Shown here: positions 47,381 to 57,160 of the stretch, piece by piece
Position numbering within the stretch: position 1 is the stretch's first letter
How the letters are laid out: every line of letters starts with the position of its first letter
From: Apteryx mantelli
Taxonomy: Eukaryota > Chordata > Aves > Apterygiformes > Apterygidae
Reading direction: 5' to 3'
DNA: 64,000 nt
Assembly: GCF_036417845.1 (NCBI RefSeq)
Contig: NW_027118693.1
Coordinates: 2,366,001-2,430,000, forward strand
Notes under the pieces: model-generated
What the model saw: only the letters and a program-made list of their open reading frames with translations
Databases searched by the model: none
Told to the model about the DNA's origin: nothing
Program-made: the position numbers and the translations under genes

Positions 47381-47886
47381 TGTTAAGAAAATTTCCACTA
47401 TACTCTAGTTTTGCAGAGAAAGAACATGCAAGGTCACAGCGCCCTGCAAGCAGAACATCTTCTCTGACCTTGCCTTAGCCCTGTTTTTCGTACAAAGTTG
47501 AAGAACTGCGAAGAAGCCAGTTTAACCCAGCCAGCAGCACAAAAAGTTCTTCAAAGGTAACACCAAAGGAGGTGTAAATTAGCAAATGAATAATTATAAG
47601 ATGGATCAAATAAGGCTGGAATGGAACTACTTCTTACTGTATCATGGCAAGGGGATTGGTAGAACTGAGAATCGTGGCTAGATCTGGTTAGTTATGTAAA
47701 CTAAAGTGTTGAATATGTAACAACTTACTACTGCTTAAAAGTGGTAACAGAAAGCTGCTTGGGTCCCTTCTTCTGCTCTAAGAGGCACCTTATTGCTAGC
47801 AGTAAAACTTTAAAATTTAGAAATCTGACTCCTGCTGCTCATTACCGCTGCCCGTGAACGCACAAAAGAAAAAAGATGATTTTAAG
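47381..47886 (+). mobile_element. 3' LTR of the endogenous retrovirus
   Basis: It starts TGTTAAGAAA right after the polypurine tract and ends within a few bases of 47886, where homology to the 5' remnant stops and satellite begins. Length is about 505 bp. The exact 3' end is uncertain because neither copy shows a clear terminal CA there. Confidence 0.7.
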
Positions 47887-47992
47887 ACGAGTGACCTCAC
47901 AACCACAAACTGCTGCCACATCACCAGCACTGCCCTATCAGGCACTGAGCCACAAGTGACCTCGCAACCACAAACTGCAGCCATATGCCTGG
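47887..47992 (-). repeat. 65-bp satellite, about 1.6 units, reverse orientation
   Basis: The stretch is nearly identical to the reverse complement of the core units, with GTGACCTCACAACCACAAAC at 47888 and CTATCAGGCACTGAGCC at 47935. The core and the left flank of the retrovirus have the opposite orientation. Confidence 0.9.
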
Positions 47993-48587
47993 TGTTATGG
48001 ACAGTTAGGCTCACTGGCCACCATAACAGGGTCTGACCCTAGGTTCCCGCTGAGGCAAAAGTTCAAAGTCAGAATGGAGCAAAACAAATTTTAATGATGC
48101 ACGTACAGTAATTACAGCTTGAGCTGGGTGCCTCTGAAGAGAAACCCCGAACAAATTCCTGGGCAATTATACCCTTACAATCTAAATTCCCACCCTCATG
48201 CGATAGTTTGGACCAATATTAATATTTAGACCTGGGGTCTTCCCCTTCTTCATTGGGTTCCTTCATTGTCTCTAGGCAGGCTGCTGCTTATCCTATTTTC
48301 AAGGTTGCAGCTTCTGCTCTCGGTTTTAACTACTTTATCTTCCCGCCTTGAACCAGCTCTGGGGCCCTCTTTCCCATAACTAGGTAGTATCTAGGAGAAA
48401 GTTCACAGCTTGCGGCCTAAGACTTCAGCAAATTCAGCTACTAATGCTAAGCAAGTTATGCTAAGCGATCAGCTCTAGACAGCTTCAGTCCAATATTCTT
48501 TAACAACTATTTCCCCTCGCTATCTGCCAGGAACCCACAAATGTCTGGGAGACTCAAGGCCGTCACAAATGACAGGAGACACCAACA
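47993..48587 (-). mobile_element. Solo LTR, minus strand
   Basis: It begins TGTTATGG right after the satellite and ends CCAACA, giving TGTT/AACA termini. On the minus strand an ATTAAA variant poly(A) signal is followed by a short R-like sequence (TTTGTTTTGCTCC), and the rest reads as U5. No target duplication could be recognised, so the ends may be off by a few bases. Confidence 0.55.
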
Positions 48588-49077
48588 TGTGTTTGGGCAG
48601 TATATGCATTTCCGTTGGACAGTAGTGTAACGAGGGCTACGGGCTGAGGCACCAACCTCTACCCTGGAAGTGGTCACAGCAGAAGGGAATGGCTCCCATC
48701 CAAGGAACCTGCAGTCAGGAAAGTATTGCCACTCCCCATCTCCCTCCCTGTCCGCTCACATTTCACCCCAGATGAATTCCCTCTCAACACAGGAGGAAAA
48801 AAAGAAAAGAAAAAGACAACATTGTAAAATTTCCCATGCACAGCAACACTACTTTATTGTCTGTCAAGGAAGCAACAAGAATGGGACATTATTTCCCTTC
48901 CCTTCTAAACCATGCAATTTAATCGATTTAATATCCTCTCTTCCCTTCTGCTTTCCACCAATATTCTCATTGCTGTGTTCTTCTCAGGGGATACCTAATA
49001 TGCAGCCTACTATTTCCCATATTGACTTTACTACTTTGCAGAACCAGCAGTGTGTTGTACAGAGGAGTGCAAAACTG
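48588..49077. other. 3' flank of the OR pseudogene, no gene
   Basis: No coding or repeat feature is recognised. It is AT-rich in the second half, consistent with OR 3' flank. Confidence 0.4.
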
Positions 49078-50030
49078 CTATGAGCTCTGGGTACAAGCCA
49101 GAGCATTCCTGACCACTTTTCTGAGGGCCTCCCTGACCTCCCTGTTCCGCAAGCTGTAGATGAGAGGGTTGAGCAGGGGCGTGGGGATGGTGTAGAAAAA
49201 GGAGAAGACTTTGTTGAGCTGCCTCAGAGGGGCTGTTCTGGCTATCAGGTAGACAACGGTGAGGGTGCCATAGAAAACCGTGACAACGGTGAGGTGAGAG
49301 GAGCAGGTGGAGAAGGCCTTCTGCCTGCCCACACTAGATGGGATCTTCAGGATAGCAGCTCTGATGCACACATAGGATGCCAGTGTGAATAGGAAGGGGG
49401 AGACTACATCCAAGAGAGACAGTGTGAAACCTAGTAGTTTGACAACACTGGTGTCACTGCAGGCAAGCTCCAGCAAAGGGATAAAATCACAGAAGAAGTG
49501 GTCCATTGCCTTGGGGCCACAGAACCTTAACCGGGATAAGAAAAAAGTGGCTGCTGTAGTGAGAAGGAATCCCAGTAGCCACGATGCTGCTGCCAGCCGT
49601 AGAGAGACCTTCCAGGTCATGAGACTTGCATAGAGCAGGGGCTGGCATATGGCCAAGTACTGATCGCAGGCCATGGCCGTGAGCAGGAAACAGTAGCTGC
49701 AAAAGAACCAAAGAAATAGAGCTGAGCCATACAGTCATGAGCAGAGATGGTCCTGTCCCCAGCCAGGAAGCTGGCCAGCAGCCGGGGCAGGATGGTGGAG
49801 CTGTAGCAAGTCTCCAAGGAGGACAGATTGCCCAGGAAGAAGTACATGGGAGTGTGCAGATGCTGGTCTGCCACCACGAGCACAACGATGAGGATGTTCC
49901 CAGACACGATGACCAAGTAGATCATAAGCAAGAGGAGGAAGAGTGGTGTCTGGAGTGAGGGGACACTCTCCATTCCCAACAGGAGAAACTCTACTGGTGA
50001 TGTGCGGTTGTCCCATTCCCCTTTCTCCAT
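49078..50030 (-). pseudogene. OR11/OR10-like olfactory receptor pseudogene (one frameshift, DQY)
   Basis: From an ATG at 50030 the frame reads a typical N-terminus with an NRT site, TM1 (SGN), the DQHLHTPMYFF loop and TM2-TM3. Near 49700 a net -1 (or +2) change shifts the frame. The rest, down to the stop at 49078-49080, is in the new frame with HFFCDF in loop 2, KAFSTCSSH in TM6 and PLLNPLIY in TM7. The G-protein contact motif DRY is DQY (MACDQYLAIC). Combined length is about 317 codons, the usual OR size, so only one disabling frame change is seen. Subfamily is judged from the FCGPKAMDHFFCD stretch and is uncertain. Confidence 0.85.
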
Positions 50031-50974
50031 GAATCACCACAGGTCCCTCATTCCTCTTTTGCCAGCAAGGCAACCTACAAGAAAGAGGATTCATTTCTTT
50101 CTTTTGTTCTTGTATAAAAGAATCATGGAGGAAGTTTCTGTCAGAGAAAACACGGACTTTGGCCCTTCTCTGACTGTGTTTGTGTCCGCTTTATGGCCTC
50201 CAGGACTAGGGAAAGGAGAGAATATGGTTCTCCCAGAGACTTAAGCCGTGTATCTGAAGAGAAGCCTCTTCTAGGGGAACCACAGAGGTGAGCTGCTCCA
50301 CGGAGGTGCTCATTTCCTGCTTGCGGGGGGGGTTAGAGGAGAGAAAGCATTCACTCAGCCTGTGACAGGGTCTCTCCTACACCTGAAGTTATTCTGAAGA
50401 GCAACCACAGTCCCTACCAGGCAAGAAAATCCCTTTATGTGAGCACATCATGCCAGAAGCCCTTTCTCCCCAAAGGAGGAGGAGGGGCACTGCACCAAGC
50501 AGCTGATTTCAGCTCTCTGAAACACTTGTCTTGGAAGGGACAGGCTGCATGCTTCCTTTGACAGTGTGTGGATCAGGAGTTGACATCAATGGCACCGTGC
50601 AGCATGACTGCGTGAGAGGGCTCTCAGAGAGCCCCCCACAGGCTTGAGAGAGACAAGTGAGATAGATGTGAGAGAAGATGGACACCTGAGCTGATCAGCC
50701 AATATGGGCAAGAGAGATTTTGAGCAGGGTGGAAGAGAAGAGCACAGGGAAGATCATTCGCTTTGTGTAGTTCCCCCCTCAGCAATGGTTTCTGAGGGCT
50801 TTGGGGCTGCCTCACGGTGCAGCCCAGCAGCTGGACCTCAGCCCTGACAGCTGTACTCGCGAGGCTCCCTGAGCAGCTTTGCTGGGAGCAGGGGTGGGTG
50901 TCTCCATGGTGAGTGCTGGGTGAGATTGGGAAGAAGCATTGTTCCCCTCCTGTTAAAGGCAGATGCCCAAGATA
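50031..50974. other. No gene recognised
   Basis: 5' flank of the OR pseudogene and further unremarkable sequence. No feature can be supported. Confidence 0.35.
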
Positions 50975-51421
50975 TGCCCAAGGGCTACAAAGATGATTAG
51001 GGGATTGGAGCATCTCTCTTATGAGGAAAGACTGAGAGAGCTGGGCCTGTTTAGCTTGGAGAAGAGAAGGCTGAGAGGAGATCTTATCAACGTGTACAAG
51101 TATCTGAAGGGAGGGTGTCGAGAGGATGGGACCAGACTCTTTTCAGCGGTGCCGAGCGACAGGATGCGAGGCAACGGGCACAAACTGAAACACAGACAAT
51201 TCCATCTGAACATGAGGAAAAACTTTTTCACTGTGAGGGTGACAGAGCACTGGAACAGGTTGCCCAGAGAGGTGGTGGAGTCTCCTTCTCTGGAGATATT
51301 CCAAACCCGCCTGGACGCAATCCTGTGCAATGTGCTCTAGGTGACCCTGCTTGAGCAGGGGGGTTGGACTAGATGGTCTCCAGAGGTCCCTTCCAACCTC
51401 AGCGATTCCGTGATTCTGCGA
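50975..51421 (+). mobile_element. CR1 LINE, 3' part with end of ORF2
   Basis: A frame to 51340 encodes the C-terminal end of the CR1 ORF2 protein ([20 protein letters not shown], then [19 protein letters not shown]). It is followed by the CR1 3' untranslated end (GTTGGACTAGATGGTCTCC, then degenerate terminal octamers TTCCGTGA, TTCTGCGA). It is 5'-truncated, the normal state. The 9-bp GATATGCCC occurs at both flanks (50971 and 51420). Confidence 0.9.
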
Positions 51422-53564
51422 TATGCCCGTGTGCATGGCCAGGGAATTCCCTGCTGGAGAAACACAGCCCTCTACCTGGATCCCACCTCCCAGCTGAGGT
51501 GTGGGTGCCCCCGGCAGGGCTCTGGGGTGGCCCAGGAGCAGCAAAGGCATAAAGTCTAACTCTGCACCCACTGGCAAGCTCACCAGCACTCTGCTCATCA
51601 AACAAGGGAATCGAGGAAATGCGCAGAGGGAAGAGGGAGATGGTGGGGGAAAGGCATGCAAAAAAGGACATGCCCGTACCATTCTTGCCCAGAGGTGCCA
51701 CCATGCAAAGCCTCACCAGCTCCAGAGGAACAGACCTGACTCAGAAGACACAACACAAAGCTGCAATCTTCAGGATGATGTGACGACCTCTGTGCTGATT
51801 GTTCCTGGGAAGGACGATCAAGCTGAGGTCTCAGCTCCTGTCTTTTCCCCACCATGTCCTTCTCTTCCTTGAGCTCTCTGCAAACCTTGTCCCAGGGCTC
51901 AGACATTGCTCTGCCCTTGCCAGCTTCTTCTAGCAGCTCCTGTGGCATGTGTCCAGCAGCACATGAATGCCCCCTGCTCTCCACACTGTCCTGGGGTTAA
52001 TAGCACTAAGGAGTCTCTGAAGGATAAAGCTGCAGCTCGTCTCTCCCCAGGGACTGCAGAGAAAGAACAGTGCTTAATTGGCAGGAGAATGAAACCTCTG
52101 AGCTCCTGGAAACTTTGAAAACTCCTCTGGCATATGGCTCTCCCCATAACTCTCATTCGCTCTAAACCTGGGACATGCCCCTTTGAAAAGGAAACTGAGG
52201 CAGAGAAATCATCAGGACTCCTCCAAACTCCTGAGGAAAAGTCAGGAGGAGAGATCCCATGCATGGGCTTCCCCTCACCTCCCTGCAGATGACTGTCTGT
52301 TCACTGACTCTCTCAGGTTTCGAGAGCCCTGATGGCCTGAGCTGGTCCCCCAGCCTCCCATGATGGTCAGTGGGAAGGGAGAAGCGGAGTCACAGGCACT
52401 TCCTCCCAGGCATGCAGACTTGTGCTGTGGGACAGGATGAGCCCCCCCCTTCCCTTGGGTGCCAGGCTCTGCGCCCTGAGATGCAGGGGCCTGGCAGGTT
52501 GGGGGCTGAATGGAGCGGAGCTATGGATATGTCCCCCCCGGTTTGTGTCCATCTCTTGTGTTTGGGAGATGCCCATGAGCCTCCATGGCTTCCAGCATGT
52601 TACAGGGACCAGTAATGGGAATCACATTTGCACTGTGTCCCAACTGTATATTGCAATTGCAATATTCTGCTAAGTTTAAGTTAGACGTGTGTTGTGATTT
52701 CAGTATATAGCTGTATCATTCTGCTAAATTCAAATCACATGTAATGTCAAATGTCTTCGGATATGTACATTTGATATTAAGCATTACATCCTCTCCGCAT
52801 GGGAAAAGTAAGAGACCCTGGTCATAGAGTATTGGACTCTGGGAGTGGGGCAGGGTGGAAACAGAGCGTCCCAGGCCCTGCCGGCATCCCCATCTGGCAG
52901 AGCCCACTTGAGCTCTCGCCAGACAGCCAGCAGCATCGGAAGGGAGCCTTCTCCTTCCGACCCCTCCACGAAGTGCTTGATAGAGGCCCTGGTGGGGGAA
53001 GAGCTGGCGGTCCCCAACAGCCCCCCAACGCCACGCTGCTGGCCACACTGCCTGCCTGCCCTGGGGCAGCACAGCTCACCTGCACACGTCTGTGCCTGCA
53101 CAGCGGGGAACACCCCACGCGCCTACAGGGCTGCCCAGTGCCCCAGCACTGCTGGACACCAGTCCTGTGGGGTCCACAGTCCCCACATTGGCCAGGCAGA
53201 GCTGCTGCTGACCACAGGGGAAAGGGGAATGCAGGGGGACAGTGGGGCAGGGTGAGCAGTCCTTCTCAGGGCCCTGTGGCTGGGCCAGGGAGGGCTGATG
53301 GCTCTGGGGCTGGCTGGGCTCTGGATGCTGCTTTGGCATCAGCTCCGTGCTGGGAATATCAGGGTTTCACCCTTTGCAGGGAGCAACCTGCGCTGGGGCC
53401 ATGAGCGGGGCCCTATCTGGACCCAGGCGATGTCCCACCCAGAGGCAGAGGAGGACAAGGAAGCGTGGGGATGGCCAAGGGCTCTGCCTCTCACCCACCG
53501 GCAGAGCAGCCTGGGGGAACAGGCAGAGCCTGTCTCTGTGCCCACGGTCTTTCCATTCATGGAG
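51422..53564. other. No gene recognised; possible LTR piece at 52620-52800
   Basis: I see no gene. Around 52620-52800 an AT-rich segment has an internal imperfect duplication (ATTCTGCTAAGTTTAAGT near 52665, ATTCTGCTAAATTCAAATCA near 52718), of a kind found in some avian LTR U3 regions. Ends were not found. Confidence 0.3.
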
Positions 53565-53650
53565 TGGCAGAGGAGTTTTGGTGGGAAGGGACCTCTGGAG
53601 GTCTCTAGTGCAACCTCCCATGCCAAGCAGGGCTGGCTGGAGCCCTACGG
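53565..53650 (-). mobile_element. CR1 LINE 3' end fragment, minus strand
   Basis: GGGAAGGGACCTCTGGAGGT followed by CTAGTGCAACCTCCC and CCAAGCAGGGC is the reverse complement of the CR1 3' end, without its terminal octamers. Short and old. Confidence 0.65.
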
Positions 53651-55289
53651 TCTTGTCTGGTGATCACTGGGCTGTGTCTGATGCCGGTTGCCATCCCCAA
53701 ACCTGCTCTATTCCTCTTGTCTGGGCACTGCAGGACGGCACCTCTCGCCAGTGGGTCACTGCCCTGCCTGCCTTGCTGCCACACTCGGCTCCCAGATCCC
53801 CTTCCCGTACGCAGCAGCTCCGCTCTGGCTGCTCCTGACAGCATACACTTTGTAGCAGCAACCCAGTCACAAACAGTGCATAAACACTTGAGCTGTGATA
53901 CAGAAAGCCCTGCTCTCCTAACTGCCCATCGTAAAACCAGACCCAAGGGGCTGCCTTCACTTTTTCATCCAGATAACACTCTGTGCATTGTACCTGCATA
54001 GCGGTTCAAACCAAATAACTCCTTTTGACTGCAGTGCATAGGTATGTCTGAGGTAGAGATGGGGAGTCAGGTCAGCAGGACGGGGACTGCGTTGGGTGAG
54101 GGCCTGAGAGGGGCAGGGCCAGGCACAGGCATGTCCACAGCATAACTCAGGCCAGGCCCAAGGACAAGGGCAGCAGCTCCCCGGCAAGGGGGAGGAGGCC
54201 CCGCAATGACACCCGTCACTCTCTGTCTCCTCTGCTCTTGTGTCCAGCAGATCCCCCTCCCTGTCTGCCTGCAGACCCTCCATGCCCACCCGGCTGACCA
54301 GCACAGCACGAGAGCCCTGGCCCTGCAGCCCCTCCGGCACCTCCTGCTGCCGCAGGGACAGAGCAGCCTGCCCCGAGCTGCGCCACAGAGAAACCTGTTT
54401 CTCGTTCTCATTTTCCATCACTGAATGCTGCCCTGCTTTTCTCCTGGGACATCCCTGCTCCCCACAGAGCTTTTCCCCACGTGCGAATGTCCACGCTGGC
54501 CTGTCCAGCCATGCCTGCACCCTTCCCTGGTGCTCCCCGCAGGGCCCCACGCTGACACTGCTGCTCTGCAGCGTGAGTGAACTGTGGGGCCACAGGGGAA
54601 CTCCTGACTCGGCACTGGCCATGCTGGTCAGGTGGCAAGCGGGCCCAGCCACACAGGCATCACCACCACTGACACTGCTGGCACATGCCTGTGATCATGG
54701 ACAGTGCTCAGAGTGACCCCAAGGTGTCTGCAATGGCAGGAGATGTGTTTGGGTGGGCACTAACTCCAGCCTGTGGTGTTTCACGGAGGGTGCACGAATC
54801 CCTCTCCAGGCCCCCTTCCCAGTGCCTCCTGGCTCCCCACTGCCTCTCCGCGGGTTGCAGAGCCTTCCTTTCCCTGTGCATACCTGGATTTAGTGCTGTA
54901 CATTCTGGTTACTCCACCATGGACTGTCTCTCACTTTGTGAGGCTCCACTCACTGCCCACCCACAGGCACACATTGTCCCTGGAGATCCCCTGAGCTCTC
55001 CTGGGGGCTCAGATTCCCCTCCAGAAGAATGGCCATCTGCCATCAGCACTGTCACCTGTGTGATAGCCCTGGGTGGGCAACTCAGAGACCATTCTCCATC
55101 TCCACTGGCACTGGTCACTGAGGAATGAGCCCCAAATCCAATCCGTGGTCCCTAACAGATCACTTGGAGACTCTGAGCTTGTCCTCCAGAGCCCATGGAG
55201 TTCACAAGCAGAACAGCAAGCCCTTTTGTGGTGCAATCCCATGGGAATATTCTTGACCCCCCCTTCTGAAGAAAGGCCAGACTTCAGGC
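53651..55289. other. No gene recognised
   Basis: GC-moderate sequence without recognisable coding exons, RNA genes or repeats. Confidence 0.35.
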
Positions 55290-55310
55290 ACATCACAGAG
55301 GAGATCCCCT

Positions 55311-55316
55311 TTTATT
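55311..55316 (-). terminator. Poly(A) signal of the intact OR14 gene
   Basis: AATAAA on the minus strand, in an 80-bp neighbourhood conserved with 6060-6140 around the pseudogene signal. It lies 868 bp after the stop codon. Confidence 0.55.
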
Positions 55317-56183
55317 ATAGAAATGTTGTTCTGGAGGCCAGCTCTGGCATAAAGGTGCCCAAAGCCTGCTCCTGCCTGTCTTCACAGGAATGTACAGGGA
55401 AGCACAACGCTACCACCACCACGTTAGGAGAGCGCTTAGCCCATATAGCCGCACTAGAGCACAGCAGGATCAGGTGGAAATAGGGAGACTAGCCCTGAAA
55501 GGAGAAAGTCCTGCTGGCTTTGCTGGATGTGTCTCCAGGAAAGATGCAGGTCCCATGCGAGGGCTGCAACCCAGAAATTCCTGCTGTGGCAGTGGCGGGA
55601 TGGTCCTGAGGAGCACAGGCTCTGTCCCCACAAGCTGTGTCCGGACTCCCCTCCCCTCCTCTCCGTTCCTGCTCTGCTTTGAGTGTTGGAGCAGTGTAGA
55701 GGCAAGGGACCAACGCACAGTGACAGCTGGCTGCCAGCCTTGCAGAAGAGGGCAGTGGAATCACAGTCCAACTGTGGCCAGGGGAGCTGAGCTCTCCTAA
55801 TGGACGTGGGACCCATGGTCTCAGCTCACCTGTGCTCATCCGAGCCTGACTCTGTTCCCCTGAACTCCCTTGGTGTCAGTGCCAAAAGCGACACTGCAAA
55901 GGGAAACTCCCCTCATTGCACTGGCGGCATCTGAGGGAGCTCAGACTAGCGGCCTCCGAGGTTCCCCCATCTCTGCTGATGAAGGGGGAAGCCTGGCTTC
56001 CTGCTTCAACACAGTCTCTGCCTCAGATTCAGATGAGAGTTTCCTGAGGAGAGGTGGCATGAAGCAAAACGATTGTTCTTTTAACAATGATGTAAAAGAG
56101 AAAAGTAGGAAAGAAAAAAAAAAAGAACACAGATCCCTGATGCCAGATATCCTGCTAATGATGGTTAGATGCATGTGGGACAG

Positions 56184-57119
56184 TTACTGGTGCTGACATT
56201 GTCCCAGTGGAATCAGTTTCTTCAGTGCCTCCTTGAGCTCCTTGTTCCTCAAGCTGTAGAGGAGCGGGTTCAGTGTTGGAGGCATCACCGCATAGAGAAC
56301 TCCAACCACCAGATCCTGAGTTGGGGATAACATGGAAGGGGGCTTCAGATGGGCAAACACGACTGTGCTGAAAAACAGGGAGACTACGGCCAGGTGAGGG
56401 AGGCACATGGAAAAGGCTTTGTGCCGTCCCTGCTCAGAGGGGATCCTCAGCACGACTGTGAGGATCTGCACATAGGACAGAAGAATGAAAACAAAACACC
56501 CAAAGCCTAAACAAACACTAAGCACAATAAGCCCAACTTCCCTGAGGTAGGAGTCTGAGCAGGAGAACTTGAGGATCTGGGGAATTTCACAGAAGAACTG
56601 CTCCACGACATTGCCTTGGCAGAGTGGTATGGAAAATGTGTTCCCAGTGTGTAGAACAGCAATGAGAAAACCACTGGCCCAGGCAGCTGCTGCCATTTTG
56701 ACACAAGCTCTGCTGCCCATGAGGGTCTCGTAGTGCAGGGGTTTGCAGATGGCAACGTAGCGATCATAGGCCATGACTGTGAGAAGATAATTTTCTGCTG
56801 AGAACAAAAAGAGAAGCAGAAAGATCTGGGCTGCACATCCTGAGTAGGAAGTGGCCCTGGTGTTGCTCAGGGAATTGGCCATGGATTTGGGGACAGTGGT
56901 GGAGATGGAGCCCAGGTCAAGGAGGGAGAGGTTGAGGAGGAAGAAGTACATGGGGGTGTGGAGGCGATGGTCACAGGCTACAGCAGCAATGATGAGGCCA
57001 TTGCCCAGGAGGGCAGCCAGGTAGATGCCCAGGAAGAGCGAGAAGTGCAAGAGCTGTAGCTGCCATGTGTCCGCAAACGCCAGGAGGAGGAACTCAGTAG
57101 GGGAGCTGCTGTTGGACAT
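56184..57119 (-). CDS. Olfactory receptor, OR14-type, intact
   Basis: A 311-residue class II odorant receptor, in the OR14-type group expanded in birds. It would act in olfactory cilia through Golf. The ATG at 57119 follows a splice acceptor by 24 nt and gives MSNSSSPTEF with an NSS glycosylation site. Motifs: TM1 GN (39-40), PMYFF 56-60, TM3 Cys95, MAYDRYVAIC 116-125, loop-2 cysteines 167, 177 and 187 (FFCE intact), TM5 SY 215-216, KAFSMC 234-239 and PTLNPLLY 281-288. Length is normal, and no stop or frameshift is seen. Its inverted relative at 4974-5902 is broken. Function cannot be proved from sequence; the ligand is unknown. Confidence 0.95.
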   Translation of the reverse strand: MSNSSSPTEFLLLAFADTWQLQLLHFSLFLGIYLAALLGNGLIIAAVACDHRLHTPMYFFLLNLSLLDLGSISTTVPKSMANSLSNTRATSYSGCAAQIFLLLFLFSAENYLLTVMAYDRYVAICKPLHYETLMGSRACVKMAAAAWASGFLIAVLHTGNTFSIPLCQGNVVEQFFCEIPQILKFSCSDSYLREVGLIVLSVCLGFGCFVFILLSYVQILTVVLRIPSEQGRHKAFSMCLPHLAVVSLFFSTVVFAHLKPPSMLSPTQDLVVGVLYAVMPPTLNPLLYSLRNKELKEALKKLIPLGQCQHQ

Positions 57120-57142
57120 TTGCTCCCTCAGGGCCCACGAGG

Positions 57143-57160
57143 ACTATCCAAGGAAGAGGA
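57143..57160 (-). promoter_or_regulatory. Splice acceptor of the intact OR14 coding exon
   Basis: A pyrimidine tract ends in AG (57145-57144), leaving 24 nt of leader before the ATG, identical in spacing to the inverted copy. Confidence 0.6.

Larger units (their letters stand above)
42788..47886 (+). mobile_element. Endogenous retrovirus, class I (gamma-like), 5'-truncated and broken
   Basis: This is an old provirus with remnants of gag, pol (reverse transcriptase, RNase H, integrase) and env in standard order, a polypurine tract and a 3' LTR. The 5' LTR is represented only by its last 100 bp or so (42788-42900), which match 47785-47880 of the 3' LTR. No protease is seen, and a deletion joins late gag to the start of reverse transcriptase. 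Several stops and frameshifts break pol and env. It lies inside the 65-bp satellite, whose units have opposite orientations on the two sides. It cannot encode working proteins. Confidence 0.85.
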
